Part shown: one piece after another, positions 16,142-23,754 of the stretch | Numbering within the stretch: the stretch's first letter is position 1 | Layout of the letters: every line of letters starts with the position of its first letter | From: Pyrinomonadaceae bacterium | Lineage (GTDB): Bacteria > Acidobacteriota > Blastocatellia > Pyrinomonadales > Pyrinomonadaceae | Assembly: GCA_030841085.1 (NCBI GenBank) | Contig: JAVEDP010000041.1 | Location: 186,001-250,000 of the forward strand | DNA length: 64,000 nt | Direction: 5' to 3' | Notes under the pieces: generated by a model | The model's input: only the letters and a program-made list of their open reading frames with translations | What the model was told of the DNA's origin: nothing | Database searches by the model: none | Position numbers and translations under genes: made by a program

Positions 16142-16513
16142 ATGGCAGGCTTTATCGATCGCAATCAGTGGGCAACTTTCTTAGACGATTTCAGCAAGCG
16201 AAACCAAATGCGTCCAACTCGTCTTGAGATCGTCGGCGACGTCGGCGCCCAGGAGCAGGAAGCGTTCCTTCCTTTTGTCGGGGTAACGCTCGACACTAAA
16301 GACAGCGCCGGAAGCATTGACATCGCTCTCGGTGGTGAAACCGCGGCAGATGACAGACAGTTGACCCATCACATCAGCAATGTCGAGCGAATCGCGCCAA
16401 TAATCGGTATCACCGGCGTTGAAGATGGATTAGGAATTGAAAGCCGTGACGGTGTGAAAACATTACTCTCGTTTGAAGCGCTACGCGAGATCGAAGCCCA
16501 CGCGGCGGGATAG
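16142..16513 (+). CDS. DUF5335-like small protein, 123 aa
   Basis: The 123-residue soluble protein opens with 'DRNQWATFLDDFSKRNQ' and ends in a small alpha/beta unit with 'ISNVERIAPIIGITGVEDGL'. The opening pattern (W..FLD.FS..N) matches what I know of DUF5335 proteins, which have no established role. The ribosome site GGAGGAG lies seven bases before the ATG, which fixes the start. It is convergent to deoB with 27 bases between the stops. No enzyme motif is evident. Confidence 0.7.
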   Translation: MAGFIDRNQWATFLDDFSKRNQMRPTRLEIVGDVGAQEQEAFLPFVGVTLDTKDSAGSIDIALGGETAADDRQLTHHISNVERIAPIIGITGVEDGLGIESRDGVKTLLSFEALREIEAHAAG

Positions 16514-16540
16514 GGAATACCGACGCCCAACAGTTTTCCG

Positions 16541-17746
16541 TTAGGCCGGGTTTTTTGCCTGCGCTGAACTCTTACGCGAGATTTCTGCCAGGAAGCTTTG
16601 GCCCGCGGTCAGCGTCACTCCAAAGTTGTCTGCAATTGTTTGTCCAATGTCAGCCAGCGAGTCACGCGTTCCGAGATCGACACTGGGCGTCGCGCTCTTG
16701 CCATAGACCAACAGCGGTGCGTACTCGCGCGTGTGGTCCGAGCCGGGAAACGTTGGATCGTTGCCGTGGTCCGCGGTGATGATCATCAGGTCGTCGTCGC
16801 GCATCGCGGCCTCGATTGCTGGCAACGCCGAATCAAAGTGCTCTAAAGCGCGCGCATAACCTTCCGTGTCGCGCCGATGGCCGTAGAGCATGTCGAAATC
16901 CACCAGGTTGGAAAAGATCAAGCCGCGCGTTTTCTGGTTCAACGCATAAATAGTTTGGTCAATCGACTGCTGGTTGTTTTTTGCCGTCAGATCTTCCGTC
17001 ACGCCCATTGAATCGTAGATCGAAGCAATCTTTCCTATGCACACCACGTCGAGGTCTTCGTCCTTCAGCGCCGGCAAAAGATTTTGCCGCGGCGGCGGGA
17101 CTGCATAGTCGTGGCGATTTTCCGTGCGATAGAAAGAACCCGTCTGGCCGAGGAAAGGCCGCGCAATGACTCGACCCACCTTGTGTTCGCCGTCAAGCAG
17201 GCGCCGCGCAATCTCGCAAATCTCATAAAGACGATCGAGCGCAATTACTTCTTCATGCGCTGCTATCTGGAAAACCGAATCGGCGGAAGTGTAAACAATC
17301 GGTTTGCCTGTTTTGACGTGTTCGTCGCCGAGCTGCTTGATGATTTCCGTGCCCGAAGCAGGAATGTTTCCGAGAATGCCCGGAACGCCAGTGTCAGTTA
17401 TGAAACGATCGAGAATCGATTGCGGGAAGCCATTAGGATAAGTCGGAAAAGCTTCCTTTAAAATGATTCCTGCCATTTCCCAATGACCAGTCGTCGTGTC
17501 TTTCCCATTTGAACGGAGCGCGCACTTACCGAACGAACCGTCCGGATGGTCCAGCGGCGGAACGTTAGCGAGACGGCGAACATTGCCCAGGCCGTAGCGC
17601 CGCAAGTTAGGTAAACGAACCTCGCGCGATTCCAAAATGTGGCCGAAAGTATCCGAACCAGCGTCGCCCCACTCTGGTGCGTCGGGCATTGCGCCGATGC
17701 CGGCGCCGTCGAGGACGATTAACGTTATTCTATTGAAATCATTCAT
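16541..17746 (-). CDS. deoB: phosphopentomutase
   Basis: DeoB converts (deoxy)ribose-1-phosphate to the 5-phosphate, feeding DeoC and RpiB. The 401-residue protein has the alkaline-phosphatase-superfamily metal sites: 'VLDGAGIGAMPDAPEWGDAG' at the N-terminus, 'DTTTGHWEMAG' with the phospho-acceptor Thr near residue 85, 'DFDMLYGHRRD' near residue 286, 'IITADHGNDPTFPGSDHTRE' near residue 325. Length is normal. The other steps of deoxynucleoside breakdown in the window are deoC (6848) and the RpiB-like gene (10374), 6-10 kb away and not in the same operon. Confidence 0.96.
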   Translation of the reverse strand: MNDFNRITLIVLDGAGIGAMPDAPEWGDAGSDTFGHILESREVRLPNLRRYGLGNVRRLANVPPLDHPDGSFGKCALRSNGKDTTTGHWEMAGIILKEAFPTYPNGFPQSILDRFITDTGVPGILGNIPASGTEIIKQLGDEHVKTGKPIVYTSADSVFQIAAHEEVIALDRLYEICEIARRLLDGEHKVGRVIARPFLGQTGSFYRTENRHDYAVPPPRQNLLPALKDEDLDVVCIGKIASIYDSMGVTEDLTAKNNQQSIDQTIYALNQKTRGLIFSNLVDFDMLYGHRRDTEGYARALEHFDSALPAIEAAMRDDDLMIITADHGNDPTFPGSDHTREYAPLLVYGKSATPSVDLGTRDSLADIGQTIADNFGVTLTAGQSFLAEISRKSSAQAKNPA

Positions 17747-17780
17747 AGTTTTTCCATGGTTTTTATCTAATAAGATTGGT

Positions 17781-18323
17781 CATTCATCATTTGACAGTTC
17801 TCATTTATTATTTGTTCTGCGTCGAGCGGTGGCAAGAGTGCTTGCAAAAATTCTACACAATTCTTTGTTCTCACCGATAATGTCGATAATCAGACTCTTT
17901 CGAAGCATATTGCTGCGATCGATAATGCGCAACCATATGGAGGTTTCATTTAGTTCTTTCAGTACGATTCTAACCTTGTGAACAAAATCCGCATGGCTTT
18001 CCGCGCCTCTCGCCTCGCCATAGTTAGGAGCAGGCGACGTCCCAGAACGCATTATTTGTCCTGCAACGTGCTTTCCAGCAGGACTCTTCGGCAAGCTTGC
18101 GGCGAGTTTGATAATACGAACGGCAAAATCAACCAGTCGCTCCTCAAGATCGTCCGCAAGTGATTGAACATTCTTTGGAACTTTGCGATCCACGCGATCC
18201 TCCTTCTAGCCTTAAGGGTGATCGAGTAGGCCATGAGCGCCAGCACGGGCTTGGCATTTAGAGCTTTATCGTTAGCGGCGTGTGGAAAAGAAATAATAAA
18301 TGAGAACTGTCAAATGAGAAATG
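17781..18323. mobile_element. inverted-repeat element Hp2 carrying a four-helix-bundle gene
   Basis: A 33-base terminal repeat at 17781-17813 recurs inverted at 18291-18323 with 31 of 33 positions equal. Its units are 7 bp long (CATTCAT CATTTGA CAGTTCT CATTTAT). Everything between is one gene plus its leader. The stop codon TGA of the gene lies in the left repeat. The same terminal repeat (CATTCATCATTTGAC) bounds the non-coding elements at 19648-19952 and 46988-47213. This looks like a small mobile element with autonomous and non-autonomous forms, though no transposase is present and movement is inferred. Confidence 0.7.
17801..18193 (-). CDS. four-helix-bundle protein (23S-IVS / S23, TIGR02436 type)
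   Basis: The 130-residue protein has the family layout: 'LEERLVDFAVRIIKLAASLP' in helix 1, 'KHVAGQIMRSGTSPAPNYGE' leading into helix 2, 'FVHKVRIVLKELNETSIWLR' in helix 3 and a last helix before a basic tail. Relatives are encoded in intervening sequences of 23S rRNA genes and include the Avd protein of diversity-generating retroelements, which binds nucleic acid. Start is GTG at 18193 with AAGGAGG six bases upstream. The last residues 'TNNK' and the stop are encoded by the inverted repeat that bounds the gene. It lies in the gap between deoB and the VWA gene, as expected of inserted DNA. Confidence 0.88.
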   Translation of the reverse strand: MDRKVPKNVQSLADDLEERLVDFAVRIIKLAASLPKSPAGKHVAGQIMRSGTSPAPNYGEARGAESHADFVHKVRIVLKELNETSIWLRIIDRSNMLRKSLIIDIIGENKELCRIFASTLATARRRTNNK

Positions 18324-18352
18324 ATAAATATTCTCTTCTGCCTGTTTAGAAT

Positions 18353-19567
18353 TCAACTCTTCGGAGCAAAGTACCCTTCGCGCGCGCGCACCTGCGCTTT
18401 GTCATTCAGACCACGCAGCTCAACTCGAATCGCGCGAAACTTTCCATCACGGTTCTTATTCGTCGGATAGTAACCCAAACTGTATTGCGTTCCGATTTCC
18501 GTGGCGACGCGGGCAAAGGCAGCGCGCGCGTCCTGAAGACTGTTGGCAATAAAGTTTCTGCCGCCGCTGTCCTTTGCAAGATCGTTCATCTCCTGCCGGG
18601 CCATGTTGTAAAGGTCGCGGCTGATCGTCATTCGTTCAAACGGTCCCATCGCGCAAAAGTCCGCGTAGTCTTCCGCGTTTGCGCGCGGGTAGAAAATCCG
18701 CTGGTAGCGCTGCAGTTGCTTGGCTGAAAGCGACAGACGGCCGTCGTCCGCGCAGTCTTTAAGCAAACGATCCTCGACAAAGTCTTCGGTGTTCACCTGG
18801 ATGAAGTACGAAGCGACCGTTGCTCGCAACAGGGTCGAGCGCACGGATGCGAAATCAGTATCGCTGGTCGAATCAACGCCGTCGGTCAACGCGACAACCG
18901 CACGGCGGCCACGCATTTCTTCAGTTGGCTTGTCGCGAAAGACGTCTGTCACAATTTTTCCTAACGCATCGTAAAACGGGGTGCCGTTGCTCGTTCCCAA
19001 ATTCTCAATCGCCTGGCCCAGTTTCTTGCGGTCGTCGGTGAGCGTGGTGAGCACGTCAACTTTCGCGGCCAGCGACTGCCCGCGTCGCGCGGTGTTAAAG
19101 GCGACGATAGCCACGCGGTCGCCGGGACGCAACGCCGCGACGAAAGCGTTTGCGGCCTGGCGAATCAGCGCCACATCAGAACGTGTTGAACCGGAAGTGT
19201 CGAGCAGCAAGGCAATTTCAAAAGGCACTTCGGTGGTGGCAAACGTCGCGATCTTCTGTGGCTGGCCGTTTTCGTAAACGAGGAAATTCCCTTCGTGCAA
19301 ACCTGCGAGCGGGCGGCCGCCGCTATTTCTTACGACCGCCGGAACGGACACCAGTTGCGTCTCGACGCGCACGACGTCGCCTTCGTCAACTTCCTCGGTT
19401 TGTGATTTCTCGATGGCTTTCGAGGGCCCTGATTCCTCGGCGCCGACGCGTCGGGGTCGTTGTTGTTTCGCCCCGTCCTGCGCATGAGTCGATAAGCCAA
19501 CGTTGGCAATAAGCAAAAAGCCAACGAAGATCAAAGACAGCGCCGCGAATCTCAGGAGTGATCGCAT
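18353..19567 (-). CDS. exported VWFA-related Acidobacterial domain protein
   Basis: A signal peptide ('FAALSLIFVGFLLIANVGLS') precedes a 380-residue protein with a von Willebrand A domain: MIDAS 'LLLDTSGSTRSDV' near residue 143 and 'VVALTDGVDSTSDTDF' near residue 230. The segment before it, 'VVRNSGGRPLAGLHEGNFLV' and 'PQKIATF', and the end 'YSLGYYPTNKNRDGKFRAIR' with 'VRAREGYFAP' are typical of the phylum-specific family TIGR03436. A second member is at 55037. Such proteins are exported and probably bind partners through the metal site; no enzymatic role is known. The gene ends 29 bases from the Hp2 inverted repeat. Confidence 0.92.
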   Translation of the reverse strand: MRSLLRFAALSLIFVGFLLIANVGLSTHAQDGAKQQRPRRVGAEESGPSKAIEKSQTEEVDEGDVVRVETQLVSVPAVVRNSGGRPLAGLHEGNFLVYENGQPQKIATFATTEVPFEIALLLDTSGSTRSDVALIRQAANAFVAALRPGDRVAIVAFNTARRGQSLAAKVDVLTTLTDDRKKLGQAIENLGTSNGTPFYDALGKIVTDVFRDKPTEEMRGRRAVVALTDGVDSTSDTDFASVRSTLLRATVASYFIQVNTEDFVEDRLLKDCADDGRLSLSAKQLQRYQRIFYPRANAEDYADFCAMGPFERMTISRDLYNMARQEMNDLAKDSGGRNFIANSLQDARAAFARVATEIGTQYSLGYYPTNKNRDGKFRAIRVELRGLNDKAQVRAREGYFAPKS

Positions 19568-19647
19568 TGGAGTTTCGTCAGGATTGTCCGGGGAGTTAGG
19601 ACGAACTTTGCGAGAAACTATAACCCAAAACGCGAGGCAGGAAAACC

Positions 19648-19952
19648 CAGAGGTCAGAGGGCAGAGGTCAGAAGTCAGAGGTCGGAGGTCAGAGATTTAC
19701 CATTCATCATTTGACATTTCTCATTTGTCATTGCGGAGGAAGTGTTTGTCTTCAAATGACAGGACTCAAGCCATAAATGACCGGACTCAAGCTATGCGGG
19801 TGCTGATTCAACACCGGAGAAGTCTCGAGAGGACAAGAAAGGCCTTCTCCGAAAATGAGAAATGTCAAATGATGAATGGTAAATCTCCGACCTCCGACCT
19901 CCGACCTCTGACTTCCGATCTCCGACCTCTGACCTCTCATCTCCGACCTCTG
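19648..19952. repeat. inverted heptamer element Hp3 (non-coding)
   Basis: Left flank: seven 7-mers of the CAGAGGT type (19648-19696), then the core. A perfect 35-base inverted pair lies at 19692-19726 and 19853-19887 and contains CATTCATCATTTGAC, shared with Hp2. Right flank: ten 7-mers of the CTCCGAC/CTCTGAC type (19885-19954), the reverse complement of the left type. The 126-base interior has a direct repeat of 21 bases (AAATGACAGGACTCAAGC) and no gene. It fills most of the 480-base gap before the tRNA genes. Confidence 0.85.
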
Positions 19953-19964
19953 TTCATGCTCACC

Positions 19965-19994
19965 TTGACAGTGTCGCAGCGCTTCTCTTAGCAT
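19965..19994 (+). promoter_or_regulatory. promoter for the tRNA pair
   Basis: TTGACA at 19965-19970, 18-base spacer, TAGCAT at 19989-19994. It lies about 50 bases before tRNA-Val and just right of element Hp3. Confidence 0.5.
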
Positions 19995-20044
19995 GACGGC
20001 TCATCGTATTGCAGTAAACGATGACAAGATCTTTGGAAACTCGC

Positions 20045-20119
20045 GGGCACGTATGTCAATGGTAGACGGCTTCCCTTACAAGGAAGAGGTTGGGGGTTCG
20101 AGTCCCTCCGCGCCCACCA
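20045..20119 (+). tRNA. tRNA-Val (anticodon TAC)
   Basis: Cloverleaf by eye: acceptor GGGCACG with CGCGCCC (one A-C mismatch at pair 5), short D arm with GG, anticodon stem CTTCC/GGAAG with loop CTTACAA giving anticodon TAC, T arm GGGGG-TTCGAGT-CCCTC, and an encoded CCA at 20117-20119. The D stem is weak (TGTC/GACG). Confidence 0.9.
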
Positions 20120-20121
20120 AA

Positions 20122-20186
20122 GTAGGACAGGCATTCCTGCCTGTCCGCGTTTAATAAGACTGGACAGACAAGAAAGTCTGTCCTAC
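20122..20186. repeat. family C palindrome, copy 3, between tRNA genes
   Basis: GTAGGACAGGCATTCCTGCC and GGACAGACAAGAAAGTCTGT form an outer stem (GTAGGACAG with CTGTCCTAC) and two inner hairpins (GGACAGGC-ATTCCT-GCCTGTCC and GGACAGAC-AAGAAA-GTCTGTCC). It sits in the spacer of a tRNA pair that is probably one transcript, so it may be transcribed and affect processing. Confidence 0.8.
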
Positions 20187-20201
20187 TTGGTTTCTGTTCT
20201 C

Positions 20202-20280
<79 letters not shown>

Positions 20281-20285
20281 CTTCA

Positions 20286-20331
20286 AAGCGGTTGCTCTTC
20301 AGTAAATGAAGCGCAACCGCTTTTGCTTTTT
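20286..20331 (+). terminator. rho-independent terminator after tRNA-Asp
   Basis: AAGCGGTTGC and GCGCAACCGCTT form a stem around a 15-base loop, followed by TTTTGCTTTTT. Confidence 0.8.
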
Positions 20332-20340
20332 GGTTTCAAA

Positions 20341-20364
20341 GTTTAGAGTACAACGTTCAGGTTG
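20341..20364. repeat. family J repeat, fourth copy
   Basis: GTTTAGAGTACAACGTTCAG followed by GTTGC, a near copy of 9991-10015. It lies between the tRNA terminator and moeA and would be translated only if moeA began at an upstream TTG. Confidence 0.65.
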
Positions 20365-20400
20365 CTGTCCTCGGAAGGATGCAAGCTCAAACCCGCAATC

Positions 20401-21612
20401 ATGATTCCCGTCGCCGACGCCATTCAAATCGTTAAGAACCAAACTCGCGGGTTGGAGTCCGAACGAGTTGCGCTGTCGCAGGCGCTCGGTCGTTATCTTG
20501 CCGAAGACATAATTGCGGACACAGATCTGCCGCCATTCGATCGCTCGCAAATGGATGGCTACGCCGTGCGCGCCGCGGACATCGTAAACGTTCCCACAAA
20601 ACTGAAAATCGTCGGTGAGTCAGCGGCAGGACGCGGCTGGCACAATGAAATGAAGACTGATGAAGCCGTGCGCATCATGACCGGCGCACCGGTTCCAATT
20701 GGAGCGGACAGCGTCCAGCAGGTTGAACTCACGCGCGAACTTGATGGCGGTGAAGCAGTTGAAATCCTCGAACCGGTAACACTCGGTCGATCAATCGTCA
20801 AGCGAGGGGCTGAAATTAAGACGGGAGAAACTGTGTTGCGTGCCGGCGAAAGAATTAATGCCGGCGCGGTCGCGGTACTGGCTTCCTTTGGTTATGCTCA
20901 AGTCAATGTTGGCAGGCGTCCGCGCGTCGCTATCCTCGCAACCGGGACCGAGCTGGTTGCGGTGGACCAGAAACCAGGACAGGACCAGATTCGCGACTCA
21001 AATAATTTTTCTATTGCGGCGTATGCCTTGTTGGGCGGGGCGACGATACAACGAATGCCACTCGCGGGCGATGACATAGCTCAACTCAAGCAACAGATTG
21101 CGGGCGCGGCCGAGCGCGCCGACATCATCATCACTTCCGGCGGCGTTTCGGTTGGACGTTATGACTTCACCAAAACGGTTTTGAAAGAATTGGGAGCGGA
21201 GATATTCTTCGAGCGTGTTGCCTTGCGGCCCGGCAAGCCGGCAGTGTTTGCGCGCCTGCGAAACGGCGCATTGGTTTTTGGATTGCCCGGCAATCCGGTC
21301 TCAGTATCGGTGACGTTCAATCTGTTCGCGCGCGCGGCTATACTTGCAATGCAAGGCGCCGCGGAAACGGAACTGGAAGCAGGAACGGCTCTGCTCAGTC
21401 ATAGCATCAAACCGTCAAAGGATCGCGAGAGTTACCTGCCGGCGCGACTTTCAATCAGCGAACAGGCGCAATTGCTGGTTGAACCTTTGAAGTGGGGTGG
21501 CTCGTCGGATTTCATTGGGTTTGTAAGAGCGACAGCGCTGATAATTGTTCCTTCAGGAACGCATAAGATCGATGCTGGAACACTCGTGAAAATTGTTTAT
21601 CTGCCACAATGA
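20401..21612 (+). CDS. moeA: molybdopterin molybdenumtransferase
   Basis: MoeA inserts molybdenum into adenylylated molybdopterin. The 403-residue protein shows 'DRSQMDGYAVRA' near residue 45, 'IMTGAPVPIGADSVQQVE' near residue 96, 'TSGGVSVGRYDFTKTVLKEL' near residue 245 and 'VFGLPGNPVSVSVTF' near residue 297, in the order expected for domains I to IV. I chose ATG at 20401; the open frame from 20362 starts in a family J repeat. moaC follows 64 bases later on the same strand, so they probably form a molybdenum-cofactor operon. Other cofactor genes are not in the window. Confidence 0.95.
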   Translation: MIPVADAIQIVKNQTRGLESERVALSQALGRYLAEDIIADTDLPPFDRSQMDGYAVRAADIVNVPTKLKIVGESAAGRGWHNEMKTDEAVRIMTGAPVPIGADSVQQVELTRELDGGEAVEILEPVTLGRSIVKRGAEIKTGETVLRAGERINAGAVAVLASFGYAQVNVGRRPRVAILATGTELVAVDQKPGQDQIRDSNNFSIAAYALLGGATIQRMPLAGDDIAQLKQQIAGAAERADIIITSGGVSVGRYDFTKTVLKELGAEIFFERVALRPGKPAVFARLRNGALVFGLPGNPVSVSVTFNLFARAAILAMQGAAETELEAGTALLSHSIKPSKDRESYLPARLSISEQAQLLVEPLKWGGSSDFIGFVRATALIIVPSGTHKIDAGTLVKIVYLPQ

Positions 21613-21676
21613 CAACTCCTTAGTTATTCGACAGGCAGGATTGTAGAAAGAATGCAATCCCCCAATCAACAGAGAT

Positions 21677-22150
21677 ATGAATCAACTTTCGCACATCGAT
21701 AACGAAGGTCGCATCAAGATGGTCGACACCAGTGATAAGGCGACGACGACGCGACATGCAGTGGCCTCGGCGCGCGTGCTGATGTCTCCGGAAACGATGG
21801 CAGCCGTCAAAGAACACCGCACGCCAAAAGGCGACCCATTGGAAGCAGCGCGGCTGGCGGGAATCATGGCCGCGAAGCGAACTGCCGAACTGATCCCGCT
21901 CTGTCACCCCCTGCCGCTAACGCACGTTGATGTGCAGGCGCGCGTCGAAGACTCTGGCGTTTATCTGGAATCTCGAGTTTCGACAAATGCGCAGACCGGC
22001 GTTGAGATGGAAGCGCTGACAGCAGTCTCAATCGCCGCGTTGACGATTTATGACATGTGCAAAGCGCTGGACAAATCGATCACGATTTCCGAGGTGCGTT
22101 TGGAATCGAAAAGCGGCGGCAAGTCAGGCGATTACCGGCGACAAAGCTAG
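21677..22150 (+). CDS. moaC: cyclic pyranopterin monophosphate synthase
   Basis: MoaC catalyses the second half of the conversion of GTP to cyclic pyranopterin monophosphate, the first precursor of molybdenum cofactor. The 157-residue protein has '[18 protein letters not shown]' near residue 15, '[16 protein letters not shown]' near residue 73 and '[20 protein letters not shown]' near residue 110 with the catalytic Lys-Asp region 'MCKALDK'. Length and motif order are normal. It follows moeA in the same direction. The 327-base gap downstream (22151-22477) holds a family F repeat element and no gene. Confidence 0.96.
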   Translation: MNQLSHIDNEGRIKMVDTSDKATTTRHAVASARVLMSPETMAAVKEHRTPKGDPLEAARLAGIMAAKRTAELIPLCHPLPLTHVDVQARVEDSGVYLESRVSTNAQTGVEMEALTAVSIAALTIYDMCKALDKSITISEVRLESKSGGKSGDYRRQS

Positions 22151-22171
22151 GCATTCCAGCTTGCACAAAAA

Positions 22172-22400
22172 GTAGTTTACCAGTCCGCATAGCGGACGAA
22201 TGATAGTAGCCCAGCAGTTTACTGCTGGGATAAAGAGCTGAAGGATTTGTAGTCCGTGAAGCAGACGGTTGCGCGATAGGGCCAGATCCCTACTTTTTTC
22301 AGCCGTCCGTTTCACGGACTTTGTCTCGCGCTCTGCTAATCCCAGCGATGAATCGCTGGGCTATTTTCAATCGTCCGCTAACGCGGACTGGGAACACTAC
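22172..22400. repeat. family F multi-stem element, copy 2 (about 230 bp)
   Basis: Outer stem GTAGTTTACCAGTCCGC with GCGGACTGGGAACACTAC, then CCCAGCAGTTTACTGCTGGG, then TAGTCCGTGAAGC with GTTTCACGGACTT, then CCCAGCGATGAATCGCTGGG followed by GCTATTTTCAATCGTCCGCT. The right 60 bases are nearly the same as in the copy at 10059. The ordered set of stems looks like a structured RNA or a composite of several REP units. Confidence 0.83.
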
Positions 22401-22477
22401 TTTTTGGGCGCAACACCATTCCTAGCTGCAGCTTTCAGAAATCGGGAACCTCGTCTTTCGCAGCATCGTTTACAATC

Positions 22478-23332
22478 GTGCCCACGGAATTTGAGGACAC
22501 GATAAGAAACTTCAAACTCGGCATTCATCGAGACGCGCGACCCCAGGCCACATTTCTGCTGACCGCCGCGGCACTTTCAATTCTGCTTTGGTTCATTCCC
22601 TTCGCCGAAGTTATTACTTATCCATTTCGTCTTTTTGTCACCTTCATCCATGAAGGTGGGCATGCTCTCGCCGCCCTGGTGACCGGAAACGCGGTCGAAA
22701 GTTTGAGCATCGCGACAAATGCGAGCGGCGAAACCTACACCACGCAAGGCGGCTTGTTTTCGCAGATGCTGGTGTCGAGCGCGGGTTACATCGGTTCAAT
22801 GATTTACGGCGTGGCGCTCCTGATAACGATACGAAAAGCGATCGCCGCGCGCGCAGTGCTGATCGCTTCCGCCGCGTTTGTTTTTCTACTGACGATTGTC
22901 TATGGCGTATACAAGCCTGTGGTTTCCGGCGCGGCGATGTCGGCCATTCCTTTTACGTTCCTCGCCGGCACCTTGCTGACGCTTGGCCTGGTGGCTATTG
23001 CAAAATTTGCCAACTCGCGCATCGCTACTTTCTTTCTGAGTTTCCTGGCGGTGCAGTGTGTGCTCAACGCCTTGTTTGATCTGAAAACGGTGTTCTTTCT
23101 TTCAACGCCCTTCGCGCCAAGCGTGCCGAGCGACGCGGTCAACATGGCAAACGCGACCGGCATACCGGCTTTAGTGTGGGCCAGCGTTTGGATCGCAGTG
23201 TCGGTTGGTATCCTCTTGCTGACAATGAGGCTTTATGTGAGTGGTAGAAAGAAGCAGCTGAGCCTGGACCAGGCCTTCGAACCCGTACCTCTATTTCCAG
23301 CGACCGTCGGCGAGACACATAACCTGCGTTAA
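22478..23332 (+). CDS. M50-like integral membrane metallopeptidase candidate
   Basis: The 284-residue protein has about seven membrane stretches. The first soluble-facing loop holds 'FIHEGGHALAALVTGNAV' near residue 61, an HExxH zinc motif followed by helix, as in M50 site-2 proteases and their M50B-like relatives. A second motif of M50 (an Asp in 'NxxPxxxxDG') is not evident; 'NALFDLKTVF' could carry it. I call it an M50-like membrane peptidase of unknown substrate. The start is a GTG at 22478 with no clear ribosome site. It is alone on the plus strand and downstream lie families G and H repeats. Confidence 0.72.
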   Translation: MPTEFEDTIRNFKLGIHRDARPQATFLLTAAALSILLWFIPFAEVITYPFRLFVTFIHEGGHALAALVTGNAVESLSIATNASGETYTTQGGLFSQMLVSSAGYIGSMIYGVALLITIRKAIAARAVLIASAAFVFLLTIVYGVYKPVVSGAAMSAIPFTFLAGTLLTLGLVAIAKFANSRIATFFLSFLAVQCVLNALFDLKTVFFLSTPFAPSVPSDAVNMANATGIPALVWASVWIAVSVGILLLTMRLYVSGRKKQLSLDQAFEPVPLFPATVGETHNLR

Positions 23333-23338
23333 GACGAT

Positions 23339-23461
23339 GCGGAACCGCGAGCGGTAGAGACCGGATGCTAAGCACAACGTTGACGAAGAACGCTTTGAAG
23401 AAAATATTATCCGGTTACTAGGTGAGTGCTGACATCCGGTCGCTACCGCTCGCGGTTCCGC
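23339..23461. repeat. family G palindrome, copy 1
   Basis: GCGGAACCGCGAGCGGTAGA and TCGCTACCGCTCGCGGTTCC pair as outer arms around an inner CCGGATG/CATCCGG. Copy 2 at 60126-60271 has the same layout with different bases (GAACCGGAAGCGGTAGCGAC). Confidence 0.85.
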
Positions 23462-23478
23462 AATAACGCCTCCGACGC

Positions 23479-23643
23479 GCGGCTCTGCCGCCTTCCGTGC
23501 GGAAAGGCTATGCCTTTCCGGCCCTGCTGATTAATTATTTTGCGAGGCTACGCCTCGCAAAATCAGTTGAGAGGCATAGCCTCGGGAAAAAAAGGATCGG
23601 CCGGAAAGGCAGAGCCTTTCCGCACGGAAGGCGGCAGAGCCGC
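23479..23643. repeat. family H composite palindrome
   Basis: Outer arms GCGGCTCTGCCGCCTTCCGT and GGAAGGCGGCAGAGCCGC, inner GGAAAGGCTATGCCTTTCC and GGAAAGGCAGAGCCTTTCC hairpins, central TTTTGCGAGGCTACGCCTCG hairpin. About 165 bases fold as a branched stem. One copy in the window. Confidence 0.8.
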
Positions 23644-23692
23644 TGCGTTTTGCTTTCGCCTTTTTTTCAACCGGTAGTTCGGTTGAGCACTC

Positions 23693-23727
23693 TCAAAAAA
23701 AGAGCGCTGGTCCATTCAGCGCTCTTC
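23693..23727 (-). terminator. rho-independent terminator of the TonB-dependent receptor gene
   Basis: On the minus strand the stem AGAGCGCTG/CAGCGCTCT around AATGGAC is followed by a run of seven T. It ends about 30 bases after the receptor stop codon. Confidence 0.85.
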
Positions 23728-23754
23728 TTTCGTTTGAAACTCCGCCGCTTTAGC

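Noticed and set aside
17781-18323. Diversity-generating retroelement
   Set aside because: The four-helix-bundle protein resembles Avd, but no reverse transcriptase and no template/variable repeat pair are in the window.
19648-19952. Possible CRISPR array from the regular 7-base repeats
   Set aside because: The unit is 7 bases without spacers, the arrays face each other, and no cas gene is present.
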